Assembly: GCA_949752735.1 (NCBI GenBank)
Contig: OX457040.1
Location: 182,001 to 246,000 of the forward strand
Direction: 5' to 3'
Length of the DNA stretch: 64,000 bases
Origin: Lumbricus terrestris
Lineage: Eukaryota > Annelida > Clitellata > Crassiclitellata > Lumbricidae
Shown here: positions 23,001 to 36,139 of the stretch, in pieces
Numbering within the stretch: the first letter of the stretch is position 1
Layout of the letters: every line of letters begins with the position of its first letter
Program-made: the position numbers and the translations under genes
Notes under the pieces: model-generated
What the model was told of the DNA's origin: nothing
Database searches by the model: none
Seen by the model: only the letters and a program-made list of their open reading frames with translations

Positions 23001-26000
23001 CAGATAAATATATAACAGCTGCTTTCAACTGAGACTGACCACATTTTGAGTTTCAGTTGGTGGTTTTGAGTAGTCGCCAGACAAAAGACCATGGCCAAAC
23101 TTTGCCCTGAATTCAAACAGAAATCATCGAAGAACATCAGACAACAGGAGGCAACAGAAACAACTTGCAAACAGCAGAAAACACCAGATATATGTATTGT
23201 ATGGAAGATGTAAGGGCAACACTGCCACAATAATTGATTACTAACAATTCTATCATAACAGTGCTTTTTTTAGATTGTTGCATTCTTAAATTTTTTAGAT
23301 TGTTTCATTCTTAAATTCTTAATCCAGCAAGAAAACCAACCTCGATTATTACACCTTAAGAAGAGTTTTTTTTAATTTACCTGAATGAAGTGAATGCAGA
23401 AGAAAGAAACAGAAGAAAACAAAAAGGACATATTTTTTTAGATATTATGTCTGTCAAGCGAAGAAGACTTCTACTCACATCTGAACATTAAAGTCTGAGG
23501 TTGGGTCGGAGTTACACTCCACGAATATCTTTGTGGCCGGTTTGTAATATCTGGAAAAAACAACAACACAGAAATCCATCAGAAAGTCACTTAATTATAA
23601 GATCTCACTATTAGCTGCAAAGCGAAATAACTGCAATGTCATCACAAAGATCAGATGTGTAGGAAATTGGATGTCCTCTCTCTGTGGATGGCCTCCAATC
23701 GGCTACTCTTAAATCCATCCAAAACACAGTTTATTTGGTTGGGTGGCCGTAGGCAACTCCAGGGTATTGACCTCTCACAACTTGCTCTGCTCTTTCCTCA
23801 TATCTCCTTTTCTCTCACAGTTCGTGATCTGGGTCTCACCCTCGATTCTGAACTCACTCTGTCCCAGCATGTGAACTTGGTTGCTCGGAGTGCCTATTAC
23901 CAGCTTCGTCAGCTACGGGTGGTCTCCCGCTCTCTCTCTCACGACGCGGTCGTCGTCCTTGTCCACGCCTTTGTTACAAGTCGAATCGACAATTGTTGCT
24001 CCTTACTTGCTGGTCTTCCCGCTGAGGTCCTGGGGCGACTTGATCGTGTATTGCGCTCCGCTGCTCGCCTTGTTGCGCGGCTTCCTAAATTTGCTCCTGT
24101 CTCTGCCTATATGCGTGATGTGCTGCACTGGCTGCCAGTGTCCCAGCGGATCTCATACCGCATTGCTGCTGTGGTCTCACGCTGTGTCCTTGGCTGTGCT
24201 CCGTCATACTTGCGTGATCTCTGCTGTCCAGTCTCTGACGTTGCAGCGCGTCGTGTACTTCGCTCTTCGGCTAGGGGTGAACTTCTGGTCCCGCGGGCCC
24301 GCTTAGTTATTAAGCAGCGCCGTGCTTTCTCGGTTGTGGGGCCTACAGTCTGGAACGACCTCCCGGTTACGCTTCGCTCTCTACTTGTGACCCATCCGGC
24401 TGGGTTCTACAAGTCTCTCAAGTCTTTTTTCTTTGCTCGTGGTTGGGCTGGGAGCGCCTCTGAGTAGTTTCTTGAAGGGGCGCTATATAAATGCTATGAA
24501 TGAATGAATGAAACTTAGTTAAAAGACAGCTATGAAACATGTGATTCACACAATGAAGACAAGACAGAGCTCCATTAAGATGACAACAAACTCTCAGTGG
24601 AATATGACTGATTTCTATGAATTCTCATTTCAAGTCAAGTCTTTCGCTCTTGTTACTCAACTTTATCACAAGTTGTCTAAAAATAAGTCGATTAAAATTA
24701 AAGACAGAACTTCAATGTAAACTGAAACTGCGTTGAAGACAAGAGAATGGCTGAATTCACTTACCGATCAACAAACGACGGCAGCGTGAAGACGACCTGC
24801 ATGATGGAATTCATGTAGCAACTGTTGCCGAGATTATAAATGCCCGTATATCCCGGTCCATAGATCGGCTGCAGCTTACTTCCAGATTCCTGGAGCACGT
24901 TCCACTCCCAAACCCTCTGATTCAGATCCAACTCCATCTCCGTCATCGTCCTATCCGTCTAAATTCAGTCACACACACACACACAGACACACTTACATCA
25001 AATCAGATAATGAATCAAAAAAGAAAAACGGAGAGAGGGGTCAATCCCAAATCATAGAATAAATCGCTTCTGTCCTTTTGCAAATCTGATGCACTTGCAA
25101 TGACATGGTTGTGTAATGGTGCCGCAGAAATGTAATTGTTATTATTATCATCATATATTAAATGGCCAAGTCAAAAAATCTCACGCTGTATTACAGTGGT
25201 CCCCAGCTTTTTTTACTTCAGGGCCACTTTTTCTATGTTGGAGGACATGAGGGCCACTTTTTCTTATTTGAAGGACATTGGGGGGTCACAAGGCTAAATT
25301 TAATTAACTGAAAGCTAAAAAATTGTTATAATTGAATCAAAAAAGAATGCTTGATGTTATTTAGTCGTCAAAATAAAATAATTTGTAATAGAACAAATAT
25401 GTGTTCTATCTTGTCCAAACTGTCAATATTTTTATATATTTTTGTTAATTCTTTGAGAGATGAGGGTCATTTTTAGGCCTGGCAGGTCACTTTTGGCCCG
25501 GGGGCTTGGAACCACTGCTCTTTTACTACTATTATAATTACATTATACAGCATCTGGCAATTGTAACACAAATAGGTCGCTCCAATATCTCGTGCAAATG
25601 TGGACCTCTCTTTAACTTAAAATCTTAACTCTCTTCTGCAACAGACTGGTCAAGCATAATTCTCAGGTCATCTTAAGCCACACCTTTCAGCATAATTATA
25701 ATAAATATAGATCTGTTTGATAGACAGGACATTTCTGAGCCATCCGAAACAGCAGCACCATACAAGTGGAAGTGCTGACATACATACATCTCCAAATACT
25801 GCTAAAGCTAGTCATAGGATCATAATTTAAGAGTTTAAATGATCCATCTAGTTTGGCACCGTGCCAAATCAAAGATCGGTTTATTCAACTGTTCCACTGG
25901 ACAGTCCCTGCCACCAAAGATTGCTCCTGGAATGGTAATAAAGCAGAGAAGAACGAGACAACGTAAGAGACGAAGATGACAACACACCTTCTCCATCTTC

Positions 26001-29000
26001 ATGAGATCGATGCCAAAGTGAGTCAGATGCTTCGGAAGCTGAGGATCAGAGACCATGTCATCTTCTGGATACGAATAGACATCTGTAACAACAAATCATT
26101 CATCTGTCATTCAGTGACACGAGATATGACATCAGACTGTCATTGAGTCACTTCGCATTCTATCATCGAGCCACGTTGTTTGGCATCAATATGCACAGAT
26201 TCAACATGACCATCACTGCATCAGAGCAAAACATAGCACAATGCAACCATACCCACCTCCATCCAATCTGAATACTCTACAACTGGTGCTGCTGCTGCCG
26301 CCGCCGCCGCCGCCACCACACCACCAAAACAATGGCTGCTTCTCAGCACATTGGACACAGTTTCACCACCAAGACCATAGACTGCAGGGTGTTGATGGGG
26401 GGGGGGGAGGAGGATGAATTGATCGCCATGACAACGGCTACACAGACTGGATCTCATCAGACTTGATTCAATCAAAGCTCAAATAAAAACGCTGGTTCAC
26501 AAAGTTAGTCGGTTAAACTGAAGACTGCTTTGTTTAGTTATAGATTTAAAACAGAAAGGAATGTTTATCTACAATGCTCTTCCTCTCTCTCTTTCTCACC
26601 AGCTCCATCCGGAGTTATTGTTCCGAGCTTGACGGCCAGTGGATATTTCGTGACATCATAGTGTTCAATGGCATGGTTGTTTCCTCCGCTTCCATCCCAG
26701 AACCGGCGACCACACAAGATCGTGCCATCTGTGAGGTTCAACCACAGGTTCTCCTTCACTCCACACCGTTCACACGTCCAGCCAGACGGTGGAATCTTCT
26801 TTCCAGTCTTCAGCTGATCCAAGTTATCAGCAAACCTAAAAACATGTTTTTGAGCAGAGTGAGTGAGAAGAGATCATGCCGGAGATCCTGCTCAACCAAT
26901 TACGGCTTAGGTTGTGTCAATAATAACATACGACTCTTTTAGAAAGTCTGCATTTACCATGTTCATTGTTCACCATTTCTCTGTTGCCAGTGACAGATGC
27001 AAATCAACAGATGACACATGAGAAGAACCATATCAATCACATCACTATCCAGAATCTCAGTCTAGAAATGCCAGCAAGATTTTAATAGCTAAGGCCAGAG
27101 AAGAAAAACAAACTAGAACCATCAAAGCAGAATCTCTTCTCCTTCACATTTGCACAACAACAACAACAGCAACAACAGCAAAAACAACAACAGCAACGAC
27201 AACAACAGCAACGACAACAACAGCAACAACATATGAAATCCAGAATCGCTCCTCCTCTGACATATCACATCATTTGCGCAAATACATAAAAGAAGTTTCA
27301 ATCAACCAAAAGTGAAGTCTCCTCCACTGACTTTGAGACTTGGCGTTCCTCTCCATCCCAGGCACCAGCCATCGCAGCCAATTCTGCCTCCCTGGCTGCA
27401 GACGAAGCAGCAATGATGGCATTGGCCGCCTGCATCACCTATAATCCAACACAACACATATATACATATTGTCCACACACTGGCAAATGTACAGCATACC
27501 TAGACAGTGTCAAACGCTGCACTAACGTCAAAAAGGGCTAAGTGAGTCAGCTGAGAACGATCTATGGCTCCGTAGACAACAGAAAGGTGGCGGGGAGTTG
27601 GTGGGGTCCTTCCGGATGTTGTGCACCTTGGTGGTGAATAAGGTTAGGTAGTCATCTGCAGTGAAAGATGGAACATCCTGAGAATGGTCAGCTTGTCCAT
27701 GGCCAAGAAGGGCGTTGAAGGCGGCCCATAACCCTTCGGTTGGTCAGCGTCTGCAGCGATTCTGGCCTGCCAGTGGTCCCGTTCATGCAGCAAAGACAAT
27801 ACAGTCAGACAGACAGAGAGACAGACAGACCAGACAGACAGACAGACAAAAGACCGACTAGCAAAGACAAGAAGACATTTCAACCTGAACAGGTAGATCT
27901 GGAAATGTCAATGGGAATTCCGCCCACTCAGGCAAAACGACTATGCTGAAGAATTCCTCAACGTCAAACTTGCGATCCCCCGTGTCAAATCCTCCCTCGA
28001 TTCCTTCAAAGAGAAGAGAAACGAAATCATCATATGTCTCACATCACATGTCTCACATCGTCACATGTCTCACATCATCACACGTCTCACATCGTCACAT
28101 GTCACATCATCATCGCATGTCTGACATCACATGTCTCACATCATCACATGTCACATCATCATCGCATGTCTCACATCACATGTCTCACATCATCATCGCA
28201 TGTCTCACATCATCACATGTCACATCATCATCGCATGTCTCACATCACATGTCTCACATCATCATCGCATGTCTCACATCATCACATGTCACATCATCAT
28301 CTCATGTCTCACATCACATGTCTCACATCATCATCGCATGTCTCACATCATAGATTGAGTATTCGCATATTACGAATATTAAGATTTTCAAATATTCACG
28401 AATATTAACGAATATTAAAACTGCCAACGAATATTATATTCGTAAAATATTATGTTCTTTCAAGAAATTCTTTATTCTTAATTTTTACTTTGCTATTTAT
28501 GAAAATGTTTTACTTTTACTGAATGAATTGTACAAAATTGAATTAGCCTACGCATAGACCTAGGCCTATATCAGTAAGTTACAATAACTTTAATAGATTT
28601 GTTGCTAAAAACTTCCAGGTTTCTGCTGGGTCTGGCCAATGTGACCATGCAGCATTCATAGGTCTATCACTATCATATTCGATACTTAATGTTAGTCACT
28701 TTGTCTGACTTCTGCCCATCCTCCCCAACTGAAAAGAGACCGATGGAAGTTGGCAAGTAGCAGCAATAGTATGCTAACTTAGAAATAGGCTAAACTTTAG
28801 GCCTAACTGCCTATAATAGTAACTGAAAATTGATAAGGTAGTTTTATATCAGTCTAGCAGGATGAGTAAATATAAATGCCAACGCAGGCAATAAAAGTGC
28901 CAGATTACAAGCAAAAATTATCCCGATCTCAGCATATTAAGCGCATCGCATATTTTATAATTCAGCCTTGCCCTGAATGCGAGTGAATGTCATAGAGACA

Positions 29001-31863
29001 TACAGAAACTTAAACTGCTTTAGCGGGTAGGCCTAACATTGCGGTTTCGATGGTTCACTTTAATCCGTTAACGAATATTTACGAATATTTACGAATATTA
29101 AAAAATCTTAATATTCACGAATATTTACGAATATTAAACCCAAAAGTCACGAATACTCAATCTATGTCTCACATCATCACATGTCACATCATCATCGCAT
29201 GTCTCACATCATCACATGTCTCACATCATCACATGTCTCGCATCATCACATGTCTCACATCATCACATGTCTCACATCATCACATGTCTCACATCATCAC
29301 ATGTCTCACACCATCACATGTCTCACATCATCACATGTCACATCATCATCGCATGTCTCACATCATCACATGTCTCACATCATCACATGTCTCGCATCAT
29401 CACATGTCTCACATCATCACATGTCTCACATCATCACATGTCTCACATCATCACATGTCTCACATCATCACATGTCTCACATCATCACATGTCTCGCATC
29501 ATCACATGTCTCACATCATCACATGTCTCACATCATCACATGTCTAATGAAAGCAAGAGAAATTAACTTCATTAGCTCTTTTCAGTCAAATCACAAAAAC
29601 TGCTCAAACGAATAACAGAGAATTTCATTCAGAGAATTTTAATTCATTTAGAGCATTTATTTAGCGCCCCTTCAAGAAACTACTCAGAGATGCAGACTAA
29701 CTGATTTAATTGTGAAAAATTGTCTCAAATTACAAAGAAAAACATTTATGAAGATCTGCCAGCAAGTCAGGTTTTCATAGAGAACTAGAAACAGCAATTC
29801 ATTTATGATGCAAGAACTGTAATCTGCATGTGAATCTCACATTATTTCTAACTAACAAAACCTCAGTTTTGGCTTTCATCTCGAATCTTTTAGGCAGATC
29901 TTCTTTAGAAGCAGAACTCAGATGAAGAGCCCAACAATTTCATGCATCTACATTACTACTCCAAACACATATACAGGTGCAACTGATAAATACACACCTG
30001 CACTGAACTAAGCACAAATTAGATAGATATGTAATTTATACAACAATCCGCATTTGCTAGCTATTCCAAGAAACAATGTCTCTGTTACTACAGAGACAAC
30101 TCCGCTGTGGAAAGAGCACTGGTGACAGTTTTAAGGAACACCAGTTTCCAGGTGACCCCCTCCTCACCTATTGCCAGACGGGTTGGCTTCCTAGCCTCCG
30201 CTTCCACAGGATCCGTCACAATCTGCTCAAATTCAAACGGAAAAACATTTTCAAAATCATGAATCAAAGAGAAACAATGCAGCTCACATACTAATGAGTA
30301 TCAGAATAAATTATCCATTCACAGGACTCAACATCCCTTCATCAGATATGGAAATGCTTGCTCATTCATTGTGCTCCTTTCATTTACTCAGTTACATGAT
30401 CTGTAGAGAGGAGGGTCTTGTGAGGCAAATAGCATAACATTAATCTGACATTTTCTCATTTGAGGAATGCAAACAACTAAGACTTCAACAACTCACTGCA
30501 TTGATTTCGCCTTTGCACAGTGAACACTCTTGTCGTCATTAAAATGTTTAACAGCCAGTCATACTTTCAAATCACAAATGAGCCAAGAAGAGTAATTAAC
30601 AACACATTTCATATCCACTGAGTGAGACTCACTCTACTACAAAGAAGAGCTTATAAATCATCACAGCGTAACACACCTCACGTCGGACACGTTTGATGCG
30701 GAGGAAGACAGCATTGGACGTTTTCTGGAAGTACATTTCGATATGTCTTCGTCCAAGACCCAGGAAGCTGTTCAGGCAGACGTACAGACCAGCTTCACTC
30801 TCCTACAGCGGCAACAGCAAGAAGAAACAAACCAATCAACAATATCCAGATCTAAATACTTCTGTAGAACTATATATAATGAGCAAGGCATCTGTTAAAG
30901 GTGGCCTCAAGCAAGGTGAAGTCAAGATCCTAATTCACTGGAGCAGCTAGAAATAATGCCAATGCATTTTGCAAGTTGCAGACATTTGCATCGCCATGCA
31001 TGGGTTGGGAGCCCCCAGAGCTGTACTCAAGGGTATTCAGCATATACTCACCTCACAAAGACCAAGTGGGTATACGCAGGGAAAAAGCGTTTCACTACAC
31101 CGTGAGAAAGCATTTCGGGCAAAAAGTCGTCCAAAAACAATCTGACGACTAAAAAAGGTTGTCAGAAATTTTGATGACTAAAAAAAGGTCGTCAGAATTT
31201 TTCCCCAAAAGTCGATTTTTTCTGCGGCATCGTGTAATCACCTAAAAAAATTCAGAATACACCCCTGGGGCACCTTTGAGTAGGTTTATTCGCTATACAA
31301 ATTTTTTCAATAAATGAATGACTGAAAATGAGAGAAGCCATAACTCATGTCTATTAACAACCTCAGCCACTGGTACAAAAACACATATAAATGGCTGGGA
31401 ATGAATTATGGCTGGAAGGGATGGAAAACTAATGCCCAGCTGGACTGGATGATGCACAAATAAGGTCAAAGGACAACATAGATATGCACAGAATTATCAT
31501 ATCGTTGTTTTTTAGGCCAATACATAGAAGCAGAGCACGACAGGACTCCCTATGCACCGTTACGGAATATGAACAATGTTTATTCACAGCATCAATAACC
31601 ACGTGATCAGCTAAATAAGATATCGACCGTTTAAGCAGACGAACGATGACTCGTTAAGTCATGGCCAAATAACCGGGTGCAGTTTCAATCTCAGTTTTAG
31701 AACTCGTTAACGCGACAGAAAAGTCTGATCAAAACAAAATCTACATTATCGGCAGTTCACAAACCGGAGTATCGAAAGAGAAGGCAGCCTCATCCTTGTG
31801 GACTTTCTGTCCAGCAGAGGGAATTCTAATCCGATTCAAATGCGGTAACAACACAGCAGCCAT
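14858..31863 (-). CDS. USP5: Ubiquitin carboxyl-terminal hydrolase 5 (isopeptidase T), 20 coding exons
   Basis: This enzyme disassembles unanchored polyubiquitin and recycles ubiquitin in cytosol and nucleus. Coding exons (minus, in order) are 31765-31863, 30677-30802, 30168-30222, 27885-28003, 27332-27438, 26600-26835, 25988-26082, 24765-24958, 23479-23550, 23040-23106, 21277-21399, 20322-20475, 19851-19908, 18993-19115, 17560-17648, 16896-17033, 16324-16470, 15823-15959, 15402-15552 and 14858-15030. All have AG/GT borders and matching phases; together they give 2463 nt, 820 residues plus stop, close to the human length of about 835-858. Visible domains are the N-terminal [13 protein letters not shown] motif, ZnF-UBP ligands C190, C193, C210 and H223, catalytic C326 in NLGNSCYMN, the RQQDAVEY box, UBA1 (about 619-662), UBA2 (about 690-728) and catalytic H782 in SGHYVCH. 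No disabling change was found. The N-terminal start matches the family start. Confidence 0.95.
17720..18555. repeat. 52-bp satellite, about 16 copies, in USP5 intron 14
   Basis: The unit contains ATATCTGATCTATTCACAAT and CATAAACA(C/T)TGGCTTCATA and repeats every 52 bases with very few differences (ACTGG/ATTGG, ATACAG/ATACAT). Two units have a GGAGGATC variant near 17775 and 18450. It lies between exon 15 (ends 17648) and exon 14 (starts 18993). Confidence 0.95.
19100..19181. repeat. 41-bp perfect tandem duplication spanning the USP5 exon 14 acceptor
   Basis: CACTTCCAAAGGATCCCTTT starts at 19100 and again at 19141, and the following bases also match. On minus each copy contains TTTTTGCTTCAAAG followed by GGATCC, so both carry the same 3' splice site. 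Protein phase supports use of the copy nearest the exon (exon start 19115). Confidence 0.95.
20188..20338. repeat. 17-bp tandem repeat spanning the USP5 exon 12 donor, about 8 copies
   Basis: On minus the unit is TAAGCCATCAACCTATG. The first copy is coding (Q-A-I-N-L at the exon 12 end) and the rest run into the intron. Each junction between units reads CTATGTAAG, except one CTATGTAGG and one CTTTGTAAG, so the array repeats the exon 5' splice site about every 17 bases. Confidence 0.95.
20598..20826 (+). mobile_element. tRNA-derived SINE with LINE-like 3' tail
   Basis: The left part holds pol III promoter boxes: box A-like GGCGCAGTGGTTTATGGG near 20616 and box B-like GAATTCGAATCC near 20661. 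The right end, TGGGAGGGCCTCTGAGTAGA then TCTTGAAGGGTGCCATAACT, closely follows the 3' tail of the CR1/L2-like LINE at 24446-24490 (CTGGGAGCGCCTCTGAGTAG, TTCTTGAAGGGGCGCTATAT). This is the usual arrangement when a SINE borrows its partner LINE's recognition tail. It lies in USP5 intron 11. Confidence 0.7.
21098..21145 (-). mobile_element. Short LINE 3' tail fragment
   Basis: ATTTATATAGCACCTCAACAAGGG resembles the reverse complement of the CR1/L2-like tail (CTTGAAGGGGCGCTATATAAAT). Only about 45 bases are recognisable. Confidence 0.4.
21839..23002. mobile_element. Probable DNA transposon with multicopy GACAAAATGTC inverted ends
   Basis: Four copies of GACAAAATGTC and close variants occur at 21840-21911, and at least seven in inverted form (GACATTTTGTC/GACATATTGTC) at 22880-23000, the latter as a tandem of about 46 bases. 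The two clusters face each other around 960 bases that hold a later hAT MITE (21971-22350). No transposase or target duplication was found, so this is an inference from the facing subterminal repeats. It lies in USP5 intron 10, ending about 38 bases from exon 10. Confidence 0.5.
21971..22350. mobile_element. hAT MITE (380 bp), perfect 8-bp TSD ATCTATCC
   Basis: The ends are CAGTGGTCCCCAACC and GGTTGGGAACCGCTG, flanked by ATCTATCC at 21963-21970 and 22351-22358. An internal perfect hairpin pairs 22142-22159 with 22176-22193. A second family member lies at 25194-25517. No coding capacity. Confidence 0.92.
23655..24516 (+). mobile_element. 5'-truncated CR1/L2-like LINE with open C-terminal RT frame
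   Basis: A 270-codon frame encodes the C-terminal part of a non-LTR reverse transcriptase: [50 protein letters not shown], the [18 protein letters not shown] block and [18 protein letters not shown], ending [12 protein letters not shown]. The tail GGGGCGCTATATAAATGC(TATGAATGAATGAATGAA) closes the element. The catalytic FADD motif lies upstream of the truncation and is absent, so it cannot move alone. The open frame suggests a fairly recent insertion. It sits antisense in USP5 intron 8. Confidence 0.9.
24765..24958 (-). CDS. USP5: USP5 exon 8: catalytic cysteine box
   Basis: The exon contains [20 protein letters not shown], the Cys box of the USP family; the nucleophile is residue 326 of the joined protein. 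It is preceded by the [11 protein letters not shown] helix found in USP5/USP13. USP13 is the nearest alternative, but the intact catalytic and zinc-finger residues fit the USP5 type. Many invertebrates have only one gene of this pair. Confidence 0.93.
25194..25517. mobile_element. hAT MITE, second member of the CAGTGGTCCCC family
   Basis: The ends are CAGTGGTCCCCAGC and GGAACCACTG. The interior shares GGGCCACTTTTTCTATGTTGG and AAATTGTTATAATTGAATCAA with the copy at 21971. Flanking octamers CTGTATTA and CTCTTTTA match at 6 of 8 positions, so the target duplication is decayed. It lacks the central hairpin arm of the other copy. USP5 intron 7. Confidence 0.85.
26600..26835 (-). CDS. USP5: USP5 exon 6: ZnF-UBP finger
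   Basis: This exon codes for the zinc finger that binds the free C-terminal GlyGly of ubiquitin, the feature that makes the enzyme specific for unanchored chains. The ligands are spaced C-x2-C-x16-C-x12-H ([22 protein letters not shown]), identical to the spacing in the human protein. The conserved [13 protein letters not shown] loop is intact. Entry phase is 2, exit phase 1. Confidence 0.95.
27133..27245. repeat. CAA/CAG trinucleotide tract
   Basis: ACAACAACAGCAACGACAAC-like repeats over about 70 bases (27157-27230) in USP5 intron 5. Another (CAGA)n tract lies at 27808-27850 in intron 4. Confidence 0.8.
28029..28350. repeat. CACATCATCACATGTCT satellite, left block
   Basis: Tandem 17-bp units TCTCACATCATCACATG mixed with shorter and longer variants (ATCATCATCGCATGTCTCAC), giving a higher-order pattern of about 66 bases repeated several times. 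The block begins 26 bases from USP5 exon 4 (28003), upstream of its 3' splice site on minus. The Met/Ser/His-rich frames are artefacts. Confidence 0.95.
28351..29164. mobile_element. 814-bp TIR element splitting the satellite
   Basis: The ends TAGATTGAGTATTCG and CGAATACTCAATCTA are exact inverted repeats. Both sub-terminal regions are rich in ACGAATATT copies. The satellite resumes on each side. A target duplication cannot be read because the host is itself repetitive: the flanks match over AT, or over 14 bases of satellite. No coding capacity; the superfamily is not determined. Confidence 0.8.
29165..29545. repeat. CACATCATCACATGTCT satellite, right block
   Basis: About 22 nearly uniform 17-bp units TCTCACATCATCACATG, with occasional CTCGCATC variants and one AT(C)GCATG variant. 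It is more homogeneous than the left block. USP5 intron 3. Confidence 0.95.
29640..29692 (-). mobile_element. LINE 3' tail relic
   Basis: ATTTATTTAGCGCCCCTTCAAGAAACTACTCAGAG matches the reverse complement of the CR1/L2-like LINE tail (CTCTGAGTAGTTTCTTGAAGGGGCGCTATATAAAT). About 50 bases survive. Confidence 0.75.
31100..31235 (-). repeat. Copy of the TTTTTAGTCATC repeat
   Basis: Two tandem sub-units of GACGACTAAAAAAGGTTGTCAGAA type, the reverse complement of the motif seen at 6174-6300 and 6640-6715. It lies in USP5 intron 1. Confidence 0.5.
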
Positions 31864-31925
31864 CTTCGACATGAAATCAGCAGAGTTGAATATTTATCAT
31901 TCGGGAGAAGAGAACGACTGTCACG

Positions 31926-31933
31926 TCACGTGA
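31926..31933 (-). promoter_or_regulatory. E-box / CRE-like site upstream of USP5
   Basis: TCACGTGA lies 63 bases upstream of the USP5 start codon, inside the longer near-palindrome GTCACGTCACGTGAC, which also contains a CRE half site (TGACGT on minus). Such sites bind bHLH-ZIP or CREB-type factors in animals. Function here is inferred from position only. Confidence 0.4.
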
Positions 31934-32203
31934 CAGACCATGAAGTATAGATAGACGCGAAGAGACAGGCTAGGGTAAGCGAAACCACCAACGAATCTTC
32001 TGAGGGATAAAATCTTGGACTTCGCCACTTAGTTTTAATCGGTTGTGGGCCTGCTCACGACCGATTAAACCTAGAGTTTTCATCGTATGATGGGACGTAA
32101 AGTTACGGTTTTCTGAAGTCTGACATTAGGAGCGTTGAAGCTTTATACATGCCATTGAAAATAGACTATTACTTCGTACAGTGACCCTACTCTAGGGTAC
32201 TCA

Positions 32204-32242
32204 CCACAGAATAGATAAAGCTTCGCTTTATCTATTCTGTGG
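32204..32242. repeat. 18-bp perfect hairpin, 3-base loop
   Basis: CCACAGAATAGATAAAGC (32204-32221) pairs exactly with 32225-32242. It is flanked by GGTACTCA/TACTCACA direct-repeat-like sequence, and lies about 340 bases upstream of the USP5 start codon. Confidence 0.85.
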
Positions 32243-32847
32243 TACTCACATATACTGATTAACACTTTCCCACTGAGAGTCGATAGACCGTATAATCTTC
32301 GTCCTTGTCCTCACAGTTTTGAACTCCCGATTAAATTAAGGACGAAAGAAATTACATAGCTCGAGTATTTTACAGATACTCGATCATTGCATCTCTTTCC
32401 GACTTCCAACAAATTGATTGAATTATTATGATTTCCTTTAGGCCTATCTTTTTTTAATTGGCTGCTGTATGTCAGCACCGCTCAGCGGTGCCCAGCCATC
32501 CGTCACACGACCTCAATGTCAGGTTGTTTAACGGACGATCACCCGTAGGCTGCAAGGGCTCCTTTGTTTGAGTTGAATGACCAAGAAAGCAGACGGTCTG
32601 AATTGATTGTGGCAACACACGTCTTTTCCATGGAGAATTCGTGACTCGGAACCAAGTCAAATTTCGAGTCCAGGGTTTCGAGTAAGTCCCGACAGTCCGC
32701 AGAAAATCGGTCTCGGGTCTTTCACCGGACTCGAGTACTAGGGCTGGCTACATCACTTCTGGCGACCCTTTTTTATAGTAATTATTTTGGTCGGAAATCT
32801 CTTCCTATAACGTTACTGATAGGATTATATTAACCATTTAACCATAT

Positions 32848-32962
32848 GCATGTCCTAACACTTAAGTATGGGAGGGGGACAAATGCATGGGCCGTCCCCC
32901 ACCACATCTGTTGGGGGGGACCGTCCCCCTCCCCCCCAAGTCTCTGCCCATGAGTTCACACA
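32848..32962 (+). repeat. Dispersed repeat copy (CATGTCCTAACACTTAA family)
   Basis: Second copy of the segment at 6388-6512, in the same orientation, with the same G/C-rich ACCGTCCCCC core and CTCTGCCCATGA end. Confidence 0.7.
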
Positions 32963-33826
32963 CAGATCCAACCAGTCGGGTCTTAATTTACATATCAATA
33001 ATTCTGCATTAGCAAAGAGTGTATCAAGCGACTACTGGGATAAAAAAAATGCAAATCACTGCTAAAGTTTTAATGTAAATTAAAAGCAGCATCCAGTATG
33101 AATGCATAATGTCCATTTGCTAACTTTGTGTCGATAAAACTTATTAACAAAATCATTATAACTTGTGCATTAAATAATAAAACCACTATATACTTCAGAC
33201 TTCAATAAAACAAGTATTGCCATTTGAAGAAACATGCATACCATAATTATTTAAACTAATAATTATTAGTTTAGAAAGTTGATACAGGTTATATTTCATA
33301 ATTCTGATTAAATCTGCACTCAATCACTCCAAGATGTCAAATCTTGCCCAGTATCTACAAGTATACAATAGAGTATTCAGCCATTACTCCAGGCATTTTA
33401 ATAATGGCTACATTGCAGCAGATTCACTAAATATAAAAAACACTTGCAAATCACAACCCGACAACTGTATATTTTTAAACTGAACTTTAGATGCATGAAT
33501 TTTAGTCAACACAAGTTTACAATGGCAACAGACACATTTCACAACTATCATATAATTATAAAACAAAAGAATTACAGTCGTTCTCCAACTCCACACAACT
33601 ATTTATATGTTCTTAGGAAAGGAAATGCATATCACAAGACAGGCAATTTCAAACAGACAATTCTAGTTCTCAGTCCTCAGGACATACAACACAAATTTAT
33701 AAATACATTTTCAAGGTTATGACTATATGAAGTGTCTAGTATAAATTTCAGTTAACTTTTAATATTTCTTCCGTGTGTTCCTTTGCAGAGGTGCTAAACT
33801 AACGTTGGTTGTAGGATTTTTTACAG

Positions 33827-36139
<2,313 letters not shown>

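Larger units (their letters stand above)
31934..33826. other. Intergenic between USP5 and SEC61G stop
   Basis: Holds the USP5 promoter region, a short hairpin (32204-32242) and a dispersed repeat copy (32848-32962). The remainder on minus is the SEC61G 3' untranslated region and spacer. No other gene was recognised. Confidence 0.4.

Noticed and set aside
24761..24946. USP5 exon 8 as a stand-alone small protein starting MTEMELDL
   Set aside because: It is an internal exon: a 3' splice site precedes it, phase matches exon 7, and the Met lies inside the exon.
27943..28408. Open frames rich in Met-Ser-His-Ile on plus (also 29050-29615)
   Set aside because: They run through the 17-bp CACATCATCACATG satellite in three frames; no start context, splice logic or domain. 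Repeat artefact.
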